From positions 124,001 through 188,000 of the forward strand of contig JAGFBZ010002147.1 in the NCBI GenBank assembly GCA_018398805.1: a stretch of DNA of 64,000 bases, read 5' to 3'. A program made the position numbers and the translations under genes. Every line of letters starts with the position of its first letter. Position 1 is the first letter of the stretch. Under the pieces are notes generated by a model. That model was not told where the DNA came from and did not search any database. It was given only the letters and a program-made list of their open reading frames with translations. This DNA comes from Hirundichthys speculiger. Its lineage: Eukaryota > Chordata > Actinopteri > Beloniformes > Exocoetidae. Below are positions 19,993 to 31,172 of this stretch, one piece after another.

Positions 19993-22575
19993 TGGTTAGC
20001 ATTCAGGCCAGCCGAGGCCAACCCACAGCTCCATTCACTCCCAGAGATGCTGAGAGTTGCTGAGGTAGTTGGGATAACACTGGCATTTAACCCAATACCA
20101 GTTGAGTTTCGCAGCAATGAAAAAAATGCTCCATGCAGTCTCAGAGATGCTCAGCTTCTACGGGGAAATGCATTGACCAGAAAGCGGTATGGAAATGTAC
20201 GGTCAAGTTAACTACTTGTGAAGAAGTAGCTGATTCTAAATCAACTCGTCTTCATGTTTAACGTGTTTTAACACATTTATAGTCAATGAAATGTTAACAC
20301 AGCTGCACATATTAGGTCTTTTATTTGTTTTTTTTTTACATTATAGGGCAGGGAGACAGGGGAAGCTCAGCCTCCCTTGCAGTCTTAGAGGAATCCTCTG
20401 GCTTTGACTCTCTTGTGCAAAAGCTAGCAGTGACAATGAGATCAAGATGTCCCCTTTTACACCTGTGCTGCATGAATTCATGTATGACTTGGTGCCCATT
20501 ATGCCAGACCAGGTCCCACAGCTCCCCACTGAACTTAGCGTAAAGATTTTATGTATGTGACAGAGGGTACGTGCGTACATGCATGTTTGTGAGCAAGAAA
20601 ATCCACCACCCATTTCTCAAGAAAAACATCATTACTTTCACACAAAGGAATACAGACATGGTAAATGCAAAGCAAACTGTGTTTTTTTAGATTATAAAAT
20701 TGTCATGGATACTGTATATTGAAAATGCTTTGTTGTTGCGTCCTTAATTTTGATTCAGCGCTCCATCCATGTATGTTATACTGTGTGAGGGCTGTGCAGT
20801 CTGAAGTCACATGCAGTAGAAGCTGGAAGGAAGCTCAGACAGAGCAGCGACTTTTATTAAAGCAAAAGAATCTTCCTATTATTAAATTTGTCCTAGTACA
20901 CATAACTAAGCTGTCTCATAATGTCTGGTTGAGTGAGAGTTTGACATCACAAACAGCAACATAAATATATAGAACTTTATTACTGATGTTTACATTTTTT
21001 GGTATTAGGGACAGAGGATTACAAAGATCACCTTAGTTTTGTAGAAATGTTAAATGTAATCTTTTTTTTTGTGTTTGGGGGGGGGCTGCTAAATTTCAAT
21101 AAGTTATTTCTTTAATGAGATTCTCTAAGCTATAATAATACTTCATGTCGTCATGACATCTGGGAGAACATATTGATCTTACTGAGCTACTCGTATATGA
21201 CAGCAGTTAAGCACTGTCGGGCTGCTGCTGCTGCTGTCGAGTCATTTTCATCCAGAAGCAGGTCAAACAACAGCCCCACTGCTGTAACTGCACCTTGATG
21301 TGATGAAATCACAACATGAGCTTGAAACAAAGTTCACAGACATGGTACATAATGTGAAATCTTATCGAGTCTTTAAGGTTGAATTTAAAAACAAATATTG
21401 TATGAACATAAACAGCATAACATTATCTAGTGCTTCACAAAAAAGGCATGACCCTGTAGTGCAGACATGACAGCCCGTTTCTAAATTTGTCATCTGGTTC
21501 TCAGGCTGGTTTTTTCTGTCTTCATTTTCCTTCTGGACAGCCTCCTCTTCAACATCTGACTTCAAGCGTGCACCAAGTCATCCATCCATTATCTATGCCT
21601 GCTTAATCCTATGCAGGATCTTCTGGAGCCTATCCCAGCTCATTTTAGTTTGGACACCGTGCTCCTTGAGGGTTTACATCTGACTCTTTTTTTTTACCAC
21701 CCGTTGAAAAATTGAAAAAAAGACATTTTAGAGCAAGAGCAAAGTGGAGAGAGAGAAAGAGAAACATTTGATATTGAACTATTAGCTGTAAATTTTTATC
21801 CATATTATCTACAAAAGGTTTACCAGTGTTGTTGTAGTGGTAGTCTACATCTCATCATGAGCTTGTGTCTTTGCTGCATGTTACATCAGCTCAGTTGTTG
21901 CTAAGCTACAGACAACAACCCAGTCCATTTGTGAAGATTTCTGGAGATTTGAACCACATCTCTCTCTGTGCCACATTTCCAACATTTCCTCTTTTTTTGA
22001 CTGCATTTACATTCATGGTTAGGGCCATCATCTAGCCAAACTGTCTAGTATGTATATGCAATTTAATCTTATAGCAGACTTTTTTTTTTGTGGGAATGTG
22101 TAGGGTGAATGTGTCCTTCACCAGTCCTTTCTGGCAGTAAATTCTAACATTTATTATTAACATATTAAATCCTGATTTTGTCAGAGAGGACTAAAAAAAA
22201 CACCAGTAGTGAAACATTTAAAGACAAGACCATTTAAGAGACACGGCAGTGAGGGTGTGGTGTGTGCTGGGTTGTGAAGTGTGGGAGGTGTTTTGTAGTT
22301 GATTGTGTTGTGATACAGAACGAACTTGAAAAGATAATATGTAAGAAGCAGAAACTACTAACAAGAAGACTGGATGAACACCTTTTACCAAGCTATAGAC
22401 CTGTATATGGAGAATTGATGTAACCATTATTGATTGATTGTGTTGACAGTAGAAGGGGGGGGGGGTGCTGAGGGAGGGGTGTAAAGCATAAATGTGTCCA
22501 TGCTCATATACACTCACTTGTACCAAGGAAACATCACCATTACCATCACCATTCTCCTTATCTTAATCCGTTTTA
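19993..22575. other. No recognised gene; one SINE fragment
   Basis: A minus-strand piece of the (GATG)-tailed SINE family B (ATCCATCCATTATCTATGCC and TGGAGCCTATCCCAGCTCA) lies at about 21577-21645. Other open frames (19909-20211, 20325-20543) have no recognisable motif. Poly(T) and poly(G) tracts occur near 21061-21085 and 22455. Confidence 0.5.
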
Positions 22576-22579
22576 TATC

Positions 22580-23060
22580 TTCCCGCGGGTGAGAAAACGC
22601 CTGCTAACTCCCATCACTCCGGGGCCAGACTGGCCCGAGAGGACCTCCGTCACCCTGGCCCGAGAGGTCATGGAGAAAACACCCCCCGAGGCATACGCCC
22701 ACTGACAGGGGGGGCAGGCAGGGCCCCAGAAGAGAAAAATCAAGACGAGGCTCACCCACCCCCCCGGCCCCCACATCCACCAGGCCCCAGCCCAAAGCAG
22801 CAGCACCACAGAAAAATGCAGCCCCGGTAGCCGTCACCCCATGCAGCCCAGGGACAGCCAGGCTCCCCGCCCCCACCACCCGCCAGCAGAGAGCAGAAGG
22901 GGGAGTCAGGCAAGACGGGGAGCCGGAGGGAGGGGAAAACCAGGGAGACGCGACCCTCCCAAGTGAGCCGAGACAGCCACCACCCCCCGCCCACCGCCCA
23001 CCCGCAGCACAACAGCAGCGACAAACAAGAGGTAGCAGTCCGCACCAGAAAGCCGTGCCA
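22580..23060. repeat. GC-rich low-complexity block
   Basis: Dense CCCCACC, CCCGCC and GGGGAG motifs, strongly different in base composition from both flanks. Open frames of up to 174 codons on the minus strand consist of W/G/C-rich low-complexity residues and are not credible genes. The block probably derives from the 5' region of a retrotransposon, because a LINE fragment follows directly. Confidence 0.5.
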
Positions 23061-23199
23061 TTTTGTGTTTGTGAGCTAAGTGCATTAAAATCAACTTTGT
23101 GTGCAGAGAGTGGATGGTCCCCCTGCATCTAAGCTTCTTGTTTCTTATGTATACTAAGTGCATTAAAATTGAACCTGCTGGTCATGACCTGCTCTCAGC

Positions 23200-23467
23200 A
23201 TGGTGGATAATAATCTGGTTTTTCTCACCTCCACTTACAAACTCATTGTTCAGCTGCAACTTGGTGATCACAGGACATTGCAGAAACTCTGTTGGGACCA
23301 CTGACTGGGATGCACTGGGATGTGAGCCACATGGAGATGACATCAATGCCATGTATGAGTGTGTGACAGCTGAGATAATCTTCTCTGTAGAGAAAATCAT
23401 CCTGACTAGAACAGTGAGCTTCTTCCCCAAAACAAACCTTGGATCACAAGTAACCAGAGAGAGAAAC
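23200..23467 (+). pseudogene. LINE fragment, end of endonuclease domain and linker
   Basis: DNNLVFLTSTYKLIVQLQLG (the SDHNL region of the endonuclease) is followed, in shifting frames, by TTDWDALGCEPHGDDINAMY, ECVTAEIIFSVEKIILTRTV and FFPKTN. This is the stretch between endonuclease and reverse transcriptase in a common teleost LINE family that also supplied the minus-strand piece at 34700-35344. It ends in a poly(A) run at 23468-23493, which may be an older A-rich tail or microsatellite. Confidence 0.7.
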
Positions 23468-23493
23468 TAAAAAAAAAAAAAAAAAAAAAAAAA

Positions 23494-23788
23494 CACATCA
23501 GAATGATGGTATCCTCTCTGTTCTGTGTCTTCAGGGCCTGGGGGAGGCAGTGTGGGTGTGGGGGCCATACCCTCAGTGCTACTGGTGTACTGTGATTGTA
23601 TTGGCTGGTGCCATCCCTGATTTCTCAGCTGGTCCACCTTCTGTCGGGCTCATCACTCTGGCTGAGTCTATGGAGCCTATGGACCTGGCTACACTCATCA
23701 CTGCCTGTCTCACACATTTGTCTGTCCTGATCTTTCGTGCTTCACTGTCAGTGATTTTAGTCCCCTCTGACACAGGATTACTATAGGG
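23494..23788. other. No recognised feature
   Basis: A 78-codon open frame (23550-23786) shows no family motif. Confidence 0.45.
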
Positions 23789-23869
23789 CAGGGCTATTCA
23801 ATTAATTTGGAATTGGGGCCGCTTCATGAGTCTCAGACAAAATAAGGGGCCTGAAGAATATGTGATCAC

Positions 23870-25161
23870 TAGGGCTGTCAATTTCTCAAAATAATTAATC
23901 AGATTAATCGCATGACTGTCAATAGTTAATCATGATTAATCGCAAATTAATCGCATATTTTTATCTATTCTAAATCTACCTTATACAGATCTTTTTCAAG
24001 TTGTATTACTCTTATTAATACGAGCCCTGACTAGAACCAGGAAATATGACCATATTAGTCCAGTTCTGAGGTCTCTGGCTTCCTGTCACTCAGAGAATAG
24101 ACTTTAAAACAGCTCTACTTGTGTTCAAGTCTCTTCATGGCCCTAAAGTCCATCTCTGACATGTTAGATCCATATGAACCAACCTGGACTCTGAGAACCT
24201 CAGGTAGTGGTCTCCTGCTGGTGTCCAGAGTCAAGACTAAACAAGGTGAAGCTGCATTTCAGTTTTATGCTCCTACAATCTGGAACAGTCTTCCAGAAGA
24301 TGTTAGACAGACCTGAACTCTGACAATGTTCAGATCCAGACTGGAAACAGTTCTGTTTAGATGTGAAGATGATGACTGGAAGGATTTTATCTGCACTCTT
24401 CATTTTTAATTTATTAATTAATTTTTTTATTAATTAATTTTATTTATTATTGATTATTTTTATGCTTGTATGGAATGATTCTATTTGCCTTCTTGTGACT
24501 TTATGCATCTGTAAAGCATTTTGAATTGCCTTGTATACGAATTGTGCTCTACAAAGAAAGTTGCCTTGCCTAATATGAGAGTACACAAATCCTTGCCTTA
24601 TGCAAAACAAATGTTTATTTATTGCTACAATGCCAAATCCATTATATATTATATATATATACTCAATATTTTCTCTTATGTTCTTCATACAAAATATTTT
24701 CATGGTTTGCTTCAAATGGGGGGGGGGCTCTCTGCATCAGCGCTCTGATTAGCCGACAAGTGATATTTCAGTAGTCGGGACTCCGGTGGTAACTAAATTC
24801 ACATCGACAGTAAACACAAACAACATTTATCTTGTGGAGTTAGCCATCAGGCAAGGTTTTGAAGCTGAACTTACCATTTAAAATAGTATCTTTTGTATCC
24901 ATTTTTATCCCAGCTACTGCTCACGGAGGTTTGTTTACGTCTGTCTGTCTGCGGCATGGCCGTCGACGTCAGTGCATAGCTTCCTGTTTTGACAAACTAC
25001 TGAGGGGCCCGAGACTCATAAAGCCTGGAGGCAACACCTACTCTCCTCTCTACTATTGTACATCAACGGCCGGCTCGCGTTAATCGCGCGTTAAAAAAAT
25101 TAGTTGCGTTAAAATTATTTTGCGTTAATCACGCGTTAACGCGTTAACTTTGACAGCCCTA
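23870..25161. mobile_element. hAT-type MITE with TAGGGCTGTCAA ends
   Basis: The left end TAGGGCTGTCAA and the right end TTTGACAGCCCTA are inverted repeats. Subterminal ATTAATCGCA and CGCGTTAACGCG motifs repeat near the ends. A perfect 8-bp duplication, GTGATCAC, flanks it (23862-23869 and 25162-25169), as expected for hAT. The inside holds a LINE 3' end (23995-24575) and non-coding DNA; no transposase is visible. Confidence 0.85.
23995..24575 (+). mobile_element. CR1/L2-group LINE 3' fragment (Rex1-like)
   Basis: The + strand codes for TRKYDHISPVLRSLWLP-like sequence, then RIDFKTALLVFKSLHG, ISDMLDPYEPTWTLRTSGSG, KTKQGEAAFQFYAPTIWNSL and PEDVRQT, the C-terminal segment of CR1/L2-group polymerases. 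A 3' UTR follows and ends with GTAAAGCATTTTGAATTGCC and CAAAGAAAGTTGCCTTGCC, a tail motif of a common teleost LINE distinct from the L2 copy at 1-6312. It lies inside the hAT MITE. Confidence 0.75.
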
Positions 25162-25464
25162 GTGATCACGATAACAAACATACTGAAATAGTCAATAAAT
25201 ATTACATTTTTATAAATGCAGAACATGTGAACATAAATCCACACATTAATTCTGTTTTAACTTGTGTCCAAATATTTAAGATTGCACTTGTTTAAGTGAG
25301 AGGTAACAGAATAATATAACCTAAAAGTGCATAGTGTGGTACAGAAAATAATTACACAACAGTGCAGTGCAACTTACAATACCAAGAGTAACATTAATGT
25401 AAAGTGAATAACATCTTACTTAGTTTACTAACATGCCTTGTATGAAGTTTGGCAACATTTGCCA

Positions 25465-26940
25465 ACTAGTGAGAGAAATGGCATTTATTTAACTTAGCAA
25501 GAGCAGTGAAGTCAGGTGTATATGTTGTCAGGGCGATATGCAAGCAGTGTTGCAGATGATGGTCAGTGAGGGATATGTGATTGTGTGTTTTAATGACATT
25601 CATGTGTGAGAATGACTCACAGGTGTATGTTAAACATTGTCAGAAGAAAAAGTGCAAGACCCCTTGAATGTGGAAATTTCTCTTGGCTGACAGCATGGGT
25701 CCAGAACTTTTCAAAGCCTTCTGCTGCAGTGACTGTCGCAAGTCATCTGATGATTCAATGTCAATGAGTTCCAGCTGTAAAAGACCCTCATCCAGTGATG
25801 GTAGCAGCTCCTTAACTTTCACTGTGAAGTCTGCCTCAACATCCACACAGAAAGGGTCCTGAACAAATCCAATCACTTCACTGGAGATGCTGAAATCATC
25901 GAACCTGGTGGCAAAGTTCTTCTTCAGAGCATCAATGAAGCCTGACATCGCCTCTGTAGTTTGCAGGCTACATTTCCTCAATGTGGGCAAGAGGAGCATC
26001 TTCCCAGGACAAGAGAGCTTTCTCAGAAAAGCATGCAGTTTTTCCACAAGTTCAGAGACTGTTTTATCTCTGCCCTGTAGCTCCATGTTGAGTTGGTTCA
26101 AATGTTTAAATATATCAGTCAGAAAGCAAACAGTGGCAGCAAACTCACTGCTCTCCATAAGAGACAGAAACTTGGTGGCTTTTTTCAATTTTGAAGCCCG
26201 CAGAAACATCAGAATCTCATTTCTCAGTTCACAAAACACTTTAATGCCTTTCCTTTGCTAAGCCATCTAATGTCATTGTAAATGAGCAAATCTTTGTATT
26301 CAGCTTACATGTCAGTCAACAGCTGGCGGAAGAGGCGGTGCTGTAAACTAGAGCTGCAGCGGATGAAGTTTATGTGTCATGGTTTGCAGTACAGAAGGAG
26401 GACCCAAGAGCAGGAGTTCTCGAACACAAAAGGGTTTATTATTCGAAAAACACAAAATTCGAAAGTCCGAAATACAAAAAACACAAACTTAACTTAAATC
26501 CCAGGGAGACGACGAGAGGGAAAACAGGAAGGGAATACACAGGGAAACAAACGAGAGGCAGGTGCAGAGGATCAAGGTAACAAGAGGGAGGAAGCAAAGC
26601 AGAAAACAATGAGGACAAGACATACCTTTCAAAATAAAACAGGAACCACTAGAGACAGGGAGAGACGCCAACTTGAAACACATACATACAGGGCTGCCAT
26701 GGCCGACCCAGGCCATGACATTATGATTGGCATGCCAGTCCATAGTCTCTTTAACTCACCACAGAGTTTGGCACACAGAAGGCTTTGGTGGATCAGGCAG
26801 TGTAGTGATATCATCTGTGGAGACCTGGCTGCCATCCTGGCGGCGAGCCTCTGCTCCTTCTCCACCATCAAGGGTGCATCATCCGTCACCTTTGTCAGGG
26901 GCTGGACTCGGCCTGTCGCCTGGCTATAGCCGGATGTAAG
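25465..26940 (-). pseudogene. hAT (Charlie-like) transposase pseudogene
   Basis: From the 5' side on the minus strand: LTKVTDDAPLMVEKEQRLAA and ISLHCLIHQSLLCAKLCGEL (the conserved C-x-x-H region after a catalytic Asp). The solo LTR interrupts here. The frame continues with LQHRLFRQLLTDM, a stop, and YKDLLIYNDIRWLSKGKAL (the RW motif). A 199-codon frame at 25640-26239 follows with CELRNEILMFLR and FLTDIFKHLNQLNMELQGRD. After another frameshift the C-terminal dimerisation part ends with MNVIKTHNHISLTDHHLQHC and LTTYTPDFTALA near 25480. The N-terminal zinc-finger part is missing. The layout matches transposases related to GTF2IRD2 and SCAND3 C-termini. Confidence 0.8.
26375..26720 (-). mobile_element. 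Solo LTR (TGTCATGG family), copy with clean TSD
   Basis: The sequence is bounded by TGTCATGG and CCATGACA and flanked by a perfect 5-bp duplication, TTATG (26370-26374 and 26721-26725). Read on the minus strand it ends with an AATAAACCC polyadenylation-type signal and CTCTTGGGTCCTCC just before the 3' terminus. A longer copy lies at 39179-39647. It splits the hAT transposase, and joining the flanks restores the transposase order. No internal retroelement genes are present. Confidence 0.8.
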
Positions 26941-28552
26941 ACTGGGACAAGACACTTCTCACACACTTCTCTTAGCTTTGTCACACCTCAGACATTACAA
27001 TCTTCAATGCCGCGCCGTGAACCATCTGTGCGCTCTAAGTTTAACATGCATGGCTTGCTGACTCATCAAATGTGTAATCAGTCTGGATCAGGGTTTCAAA
27101 GCCTCAGCTAGTATGATCTACAAACCACCACAAAAATAGTCCAACACCTAAAGTAAACCCTCGAAACAAATACACTAAAGCCAGGAAAACAAAATGAGAA
27201 CATTAAAAGATAAAACACAGGCATTTTTATGCAAAATGCATGTCCACCTAGTTTACCCATAATGCACTGCGGCCGCCCAACTAGCAATTTTTTAAATTTA
27301 TTTATTTATCTTTTTATTCATTTTATTTTATTTTTTTCAAAAAAAGCAACCAGCAACAAATCTGTCGAGTTTTACTATAGAACAGTGATGCTCAAGCTCC
27401 AGCTTTGAGCATAACCGGTGTTCAATAGCCCCATGTAGAAGTGGGACATTTTGAAGTGTTAACCACAGTTAAAAACCAGAAAAAATATGATCTGAAAGTG
27501 AAAAATAGATTTGAACCTGAAAAAAAAGATCTGAAATCTAAAAAACAAGAAATTTGTAAGTGAAAAAAATTAGCCCGAAGTTCAATATCAAAACTTTAAC
27601 TTTCAGTTTCAGTTTTTTTTTTTTTTTAGCTTTAAGTTTTTGTTATAAGTTACAAAACTTATGACCCTGATTTAGCTCCATACCCAACCATCTCCTTGAC
27701 TCATATAATTTTTCAGCAACACCACTCATACCCTGAACGATGGTTTGTCTCTTCTTGTCCAACACTTAACAGTAAAGGCTTTTTGAAAGACCAAAAGTTG
27801 GAGTATGAGTTGTACAAGAAAAATAGGGCTTCTGAGAGAGACAGTGTGATGCAGTAGAGTCCAGAGTCTGGACATATCCATAGTTCAACACTTGCTCTGG
27901 CTTCCTCTTAAAGTAAAACAAATCTGCACTTTAAGTTGATTGGTGATTTGATTATTCTACATTTTGTGTGTGAGTGTGAGCATACAAAGTCGTCTCATTT
28001 GTTTTTGTGGACTAGCCATCTGTCCAGGCTGTGCACCACCACTCACCCTATGACAGATGCGATAGCCACCAGCCCCTCTTTGACCCTGAAGAGGCTGAAG
28101 AGGTTATTAAAAATGAGTAAATTTAATAATCTAATCACCTTCTGAGGACTTGCACTCCTCAGCAGCTAATTTCTGCTCTGCTGCGCCCCTCAAGCTAATT
28201 CAATTTATATGCATTTATATCTCTCCTCAGAGTAAGTTTATTAACAGATTACAAAATAAACAAAAAATTCCATTAATTTGCAGTTATAACTTTTTGCACC
28301 AAGTCTAGGTTGAAAACTGCTGGTCAACTGCTTGGAGACGCCTCAGGTTTCACTGAATCACTAAACCTAGAAATAAAAGGTGCATCTTCAATAAGTGCTT
28401 TTAGAAAAGGATGCGTTTTGTTTTAACTAAGAAAACATTCCTCACAGACTGGTCTAAGCCATTCACATAACTTCTTCCAGCTGAATTGACTCACTGAAAG
28501 CACTGTTCCTGGAAAAATGCTAAACTGCTGCTCAAGTCACCAATAACTGGAT
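26941..28552. other. No recognised gene
   Basis: The part up to 27372 is probably the N-terminal debris of the hAT element. The rest has A/T-rich runs (27290-27350, 27610-27630) and no motif I know. Confidence 0.4.
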
Positions 28553-28903
28553 GTATGTCGTATGTTTCATACAAACAAAACACACTGCTGTCCATTTGGA
28601 GGAAAAAGGTGGAAGCTTGCAAGACTGATAACACCATCCCAACTGTGAAGTATGGAGGTTGTAGCATCATGTTGTGGGGGTGTTTTTCTGTAGGAGAGAC
28701 TGATGAACTTCACAAAATAGATAGCGTCCTGAGTACAGATTATTATGTAGAAATATCGAAGAAATATCTCAAGACATCAGTCAGAAAGTTAAAACTTGGG
28801 TGCGAATCCGTCTTCCAAATGAACTTGACCATGAACCTGGCCCTGGGCTTACAGGACCAGGTTCACTGGAGACAGTCCTCTGGGCAAATGGCTGTTTTTT
28901 TTT
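28553..28903 (+). pseudogene. Tc1-like transposase fragment c
   Basis: The open frame codes for WRKKVEACKTDNTIPTVKYG, GGCSIMLWGCFSVGETDELH, KIDSVLSTDYYVEISKKYLK and TSVRKLKLGCESVFQMN, matching the central DDE region of Tc1-like transposases between the second Asp and the DND motif. After FQMN the expected D-N-D-P-K-H segment is replaced by MTMNLALGLQDQVHW-like residues, so the third catalytic region is lost. The N-terminal DNA-binding part is absent. Confidence 0.8.
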
Positions 28904-29756
28904 AAATGGCTGGTGCCATTAGAGTTCAGTCAACCTGCTCCAAGAAGAGATGCCACCAGGAGCCCTGGGTTCAAGATAGGAGGGGGAAAGAATGGCAAGG
29001 CCTCTTTAAGTGTGCAAGTCCACAGGATTTCTGAATTTCTTCATCTCCATGATTTCATTCTCCATTGCCTCTTCCTCTTGTTTCTCCTCCTCCTCTTAAC
29101 TGCCAGCCCATCAGAGCCTGGCAGGAATTCCTCCCCTGATCCCTCTTGGCTCAGATGAATCCTCACAGCTGTAACATCATCCTCAGTAACTAACCCTAAC
29201 CCCCCGGAACATACTGCTCCCTCTCATCAGAGGACTGTAAGACTGCAACAAGACCCTTCTCTGGTTTCAAGCTTTTTTTTTTTTTCATGGCTGTCTGCTG
29301 GAGAAAAAAGTCTGGACAGTCGGTCAAGACTGAAAACTATTCTTGTAGACTACAAATATTCACCTGGAACATACAACACCATGCAGCCATTAGAGGAGAG
29401 GAGGCTCTCTGGATCCAGAAAAAACATAATCAGAGAACCATTTGACCTTTGATGACTTTGATTGTGCGATCGTCTACTATGCATATCTTCCAACTGACCA
29501 ATGTATTGAAAACCAAAAAAAACCCACATTAGCGGAACATACACATTTGTTCTCCCAAGCCTCATAGCATTCTGAAAGCTCTGCATATGATCCATTGTCC
29601 CACATACAAAATACACCCTCAGTGTGAGCTGGTCTACACAATTGTAGGACATCAGCCACACATTATCTGTACAGTGTAGGGTAAGTTTAAGTTTCTGCTT
29701 AATAACACTGCAGAACACAACATTTTAAAAACAAAATTTCAGACAAAAAAAAATCA
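28904..29756. other. No recognised feature
   Basis: Open frames on both strands (for example minus 29350-29718) carry no recognisable domain. A poly(T) run lies near 29275. Confidence 0.45.
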
Positions 29757-30078
29757 ATGTGGTCCTGTTGGCATCATCAGTTGGGGATCCTCAGTTCTTA
29801 CTAGAGCAGTTAACAGCCAAGTGTGGAGTGGTGAGAATAAGCATCTCTAAATATAAGACCATGGTTCTCAATTAGAAGATGGTGAAATGCCTTCTCAGGG
29901 TTAGGTGGAGGTTTTGCCTCAAGTGGAGGAGGAAGTAACTCAGGGTCTTGCTCAGGAGTGAAAGAAGAATGGAGCAGGCGGATGAGTGCAGTGTCTGCAG
30001 AAAAGTAGGAGGGTCATGACTCTGCTCAGGCTAGTGCCTCTTGGACCTGAACTCAGATAAGTGGAAGTTAATGGATAG
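29757..30078 (+). mobile_element. Rex3-type LINE fragment with internal deletion
   Basis: Broken frames give VVLLASS, then RISISKYKTMVLN and (L)PQVEEEVTQGLAQE-like sequence of the Rex3 reverse transcriptase. A large deletion joins this to the 3' end (GACCTGAACTCAGATAAGTG GAAG then TTAATGGATAG). The (GATG)n tail is reduced to one unit. Confidence 0.7.
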
Positions 30079-30853
30079 CAAAAAACCATAGTTTGCATTT
30101 GAAATTACAATAAAAATGTGCTTCCACAAAGCAAAGTTGTTGAAGTAGCTAATTGGACATTTACTTATTTGCAGTCACTAAGTGCTCAACTTTTTATGGG
30201 CATGTTAAGTACCTTGATATAAAACCCGCCTGTTAAAAAAAAAAAAAAAAAAAAAAATTGGGGAATTCAGGATACTATTCTGATAGCAGTGATGTATCAG
30301 TTGTTATTTTGTTTTATTCTTCCTCTACACAAGGTGTACAATGATACAAGGTTGCTTTCACAATTTGTTTTAAGATTCTCCACACATTCTGTAATGGAGA
30401 CAGGTCAAGACTTTAGGGAGACCAGTCCAGTGCTTAGAGAAAAGGCATGTGTATGTGATGCAGTGGGATAATTAAGGCCACTACACTTGCATTTTTAGCT
30501 GTGTCAGTAATGTGGCTTTGACCATCTGCAGCTGTAAAAGATAGCTTTTCTGCTAGTTTGATCAAGACATGTTCCCATGTTCCCTTTCAAGTGAATAAGA
30601 AAAATACAGAGAAGTGGGAAAAGGAAACATTAACATTCTTTAATTTGGCATTCATTCAGTCTCTTAGGGTCCTGTCCATATAAGAACGTTTAACCTAATC
30701 ACTGCTCAAATCATCTCAGCAAGATGCATAATATTCACAGTTAATGAATTCAGCACCAGATGCAAAAAAGGTATCCTAATTGCATTTGTTATGGTATTGA
30801 CAAAAGATGTTTCCAGGAATAAATACAGTACAACACAACACAAAATTGATAAA
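30079..30853. other. No recognised feature except poly(A)
   Basis: A 24-bp A run lies at 30234-30257. The open frame at 30289-30471 shows no family motif. Confidence 0.5.
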
Positions 30854-31172
30854 TGGGCTGCCCATTGGTGCAGGCGGCCTATATACAATGGCTCTAGTCC
30901 TCGATGTGGTGGTTGCGGGTTCAACTCCTGGTCTGTGCGACCCTTTGCTGCAGGGGTGTCAAACTGATCTGTGAAAGGGCTGTGTGGCTGTGATTTTTTT
31001 TCCAACCATACAGAAACACAGCTGACTCCTTTAATTTAATTAACTGAACTGATCAAGACCATTAGTGAAGACAACTAGTTGATGGGCTTTTCTGCATGTC
31101 CTCCCAGTTCTCTCTTTGCCCCCCTTCCTGTCGATCTTCACTGTCAATAAAGGCCTCTAGTGCCAAAAAAAT
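30854..31172 (+). mobile_element. tRNA-headed SINE (family A), second copy, interrupted
   Basis: The head ATGGGCTGCCCATTGGTGC, box B-like GGGTTCAACTCC and the 3' part CCCCCTTCCTGTCGATCTTC plus GTCAATAAAGGCCTCTAGTG match the minus-strand copy at 17219-17406. It is split at 30951 by a 136-bp insertion. A poly(A) stretch follows the end. Confidence 0.8.
30951..31086. mobile_element. Short hAT-like fragment in the SINE
   Basis: It starts with the hAT-type end CAGGGGTGTCAAACT. CTTTGCTG on the left (30943-30950) and CTTTTCTG on the right (31087-31094) are an 8-bp duplication with one mismatch, and removing one copy with the insert restores the SINE. The right end does not show a matching inverted terminus, so an end has decayed. 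Confidence 0.6.

Larger units (their letters stand above)
23789..27372 (-). mobile_element. Charlie-like hAT transposon, nested
   Basis: The element's 3' terminus on the minus strand is CAGGGCTATTCAATTAATTT (23789-23808 on the plus strand), a Charlie-type hAT end. Its transposase remnant lies on the minus strand at 25465-26940. Two later insertions split it: a hAT MITE at 23870-25161 and a solo LTR at 26375-26720. The other terminus is not convincing. TTACTATAG occurs both just before 23787 and at 27372-27380, which could be an imperfect duplication, so the right boundary is tentative. Confidence 0.6.

Noticed and set aside
22604..23128. 174-codon minus-strand open frame
   Set aside because: Produced by a GC-rich low-complexity block; frames on the same strand overlap and are equally long.
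23779..27380. TTACTATAG as proven target duplication of the Charlie-like hAT
   Set aside because: The repeat is offset by two bases from the CAGGG terminus on the left, and the right side lacks a hAT terminus; kept only as a hint.
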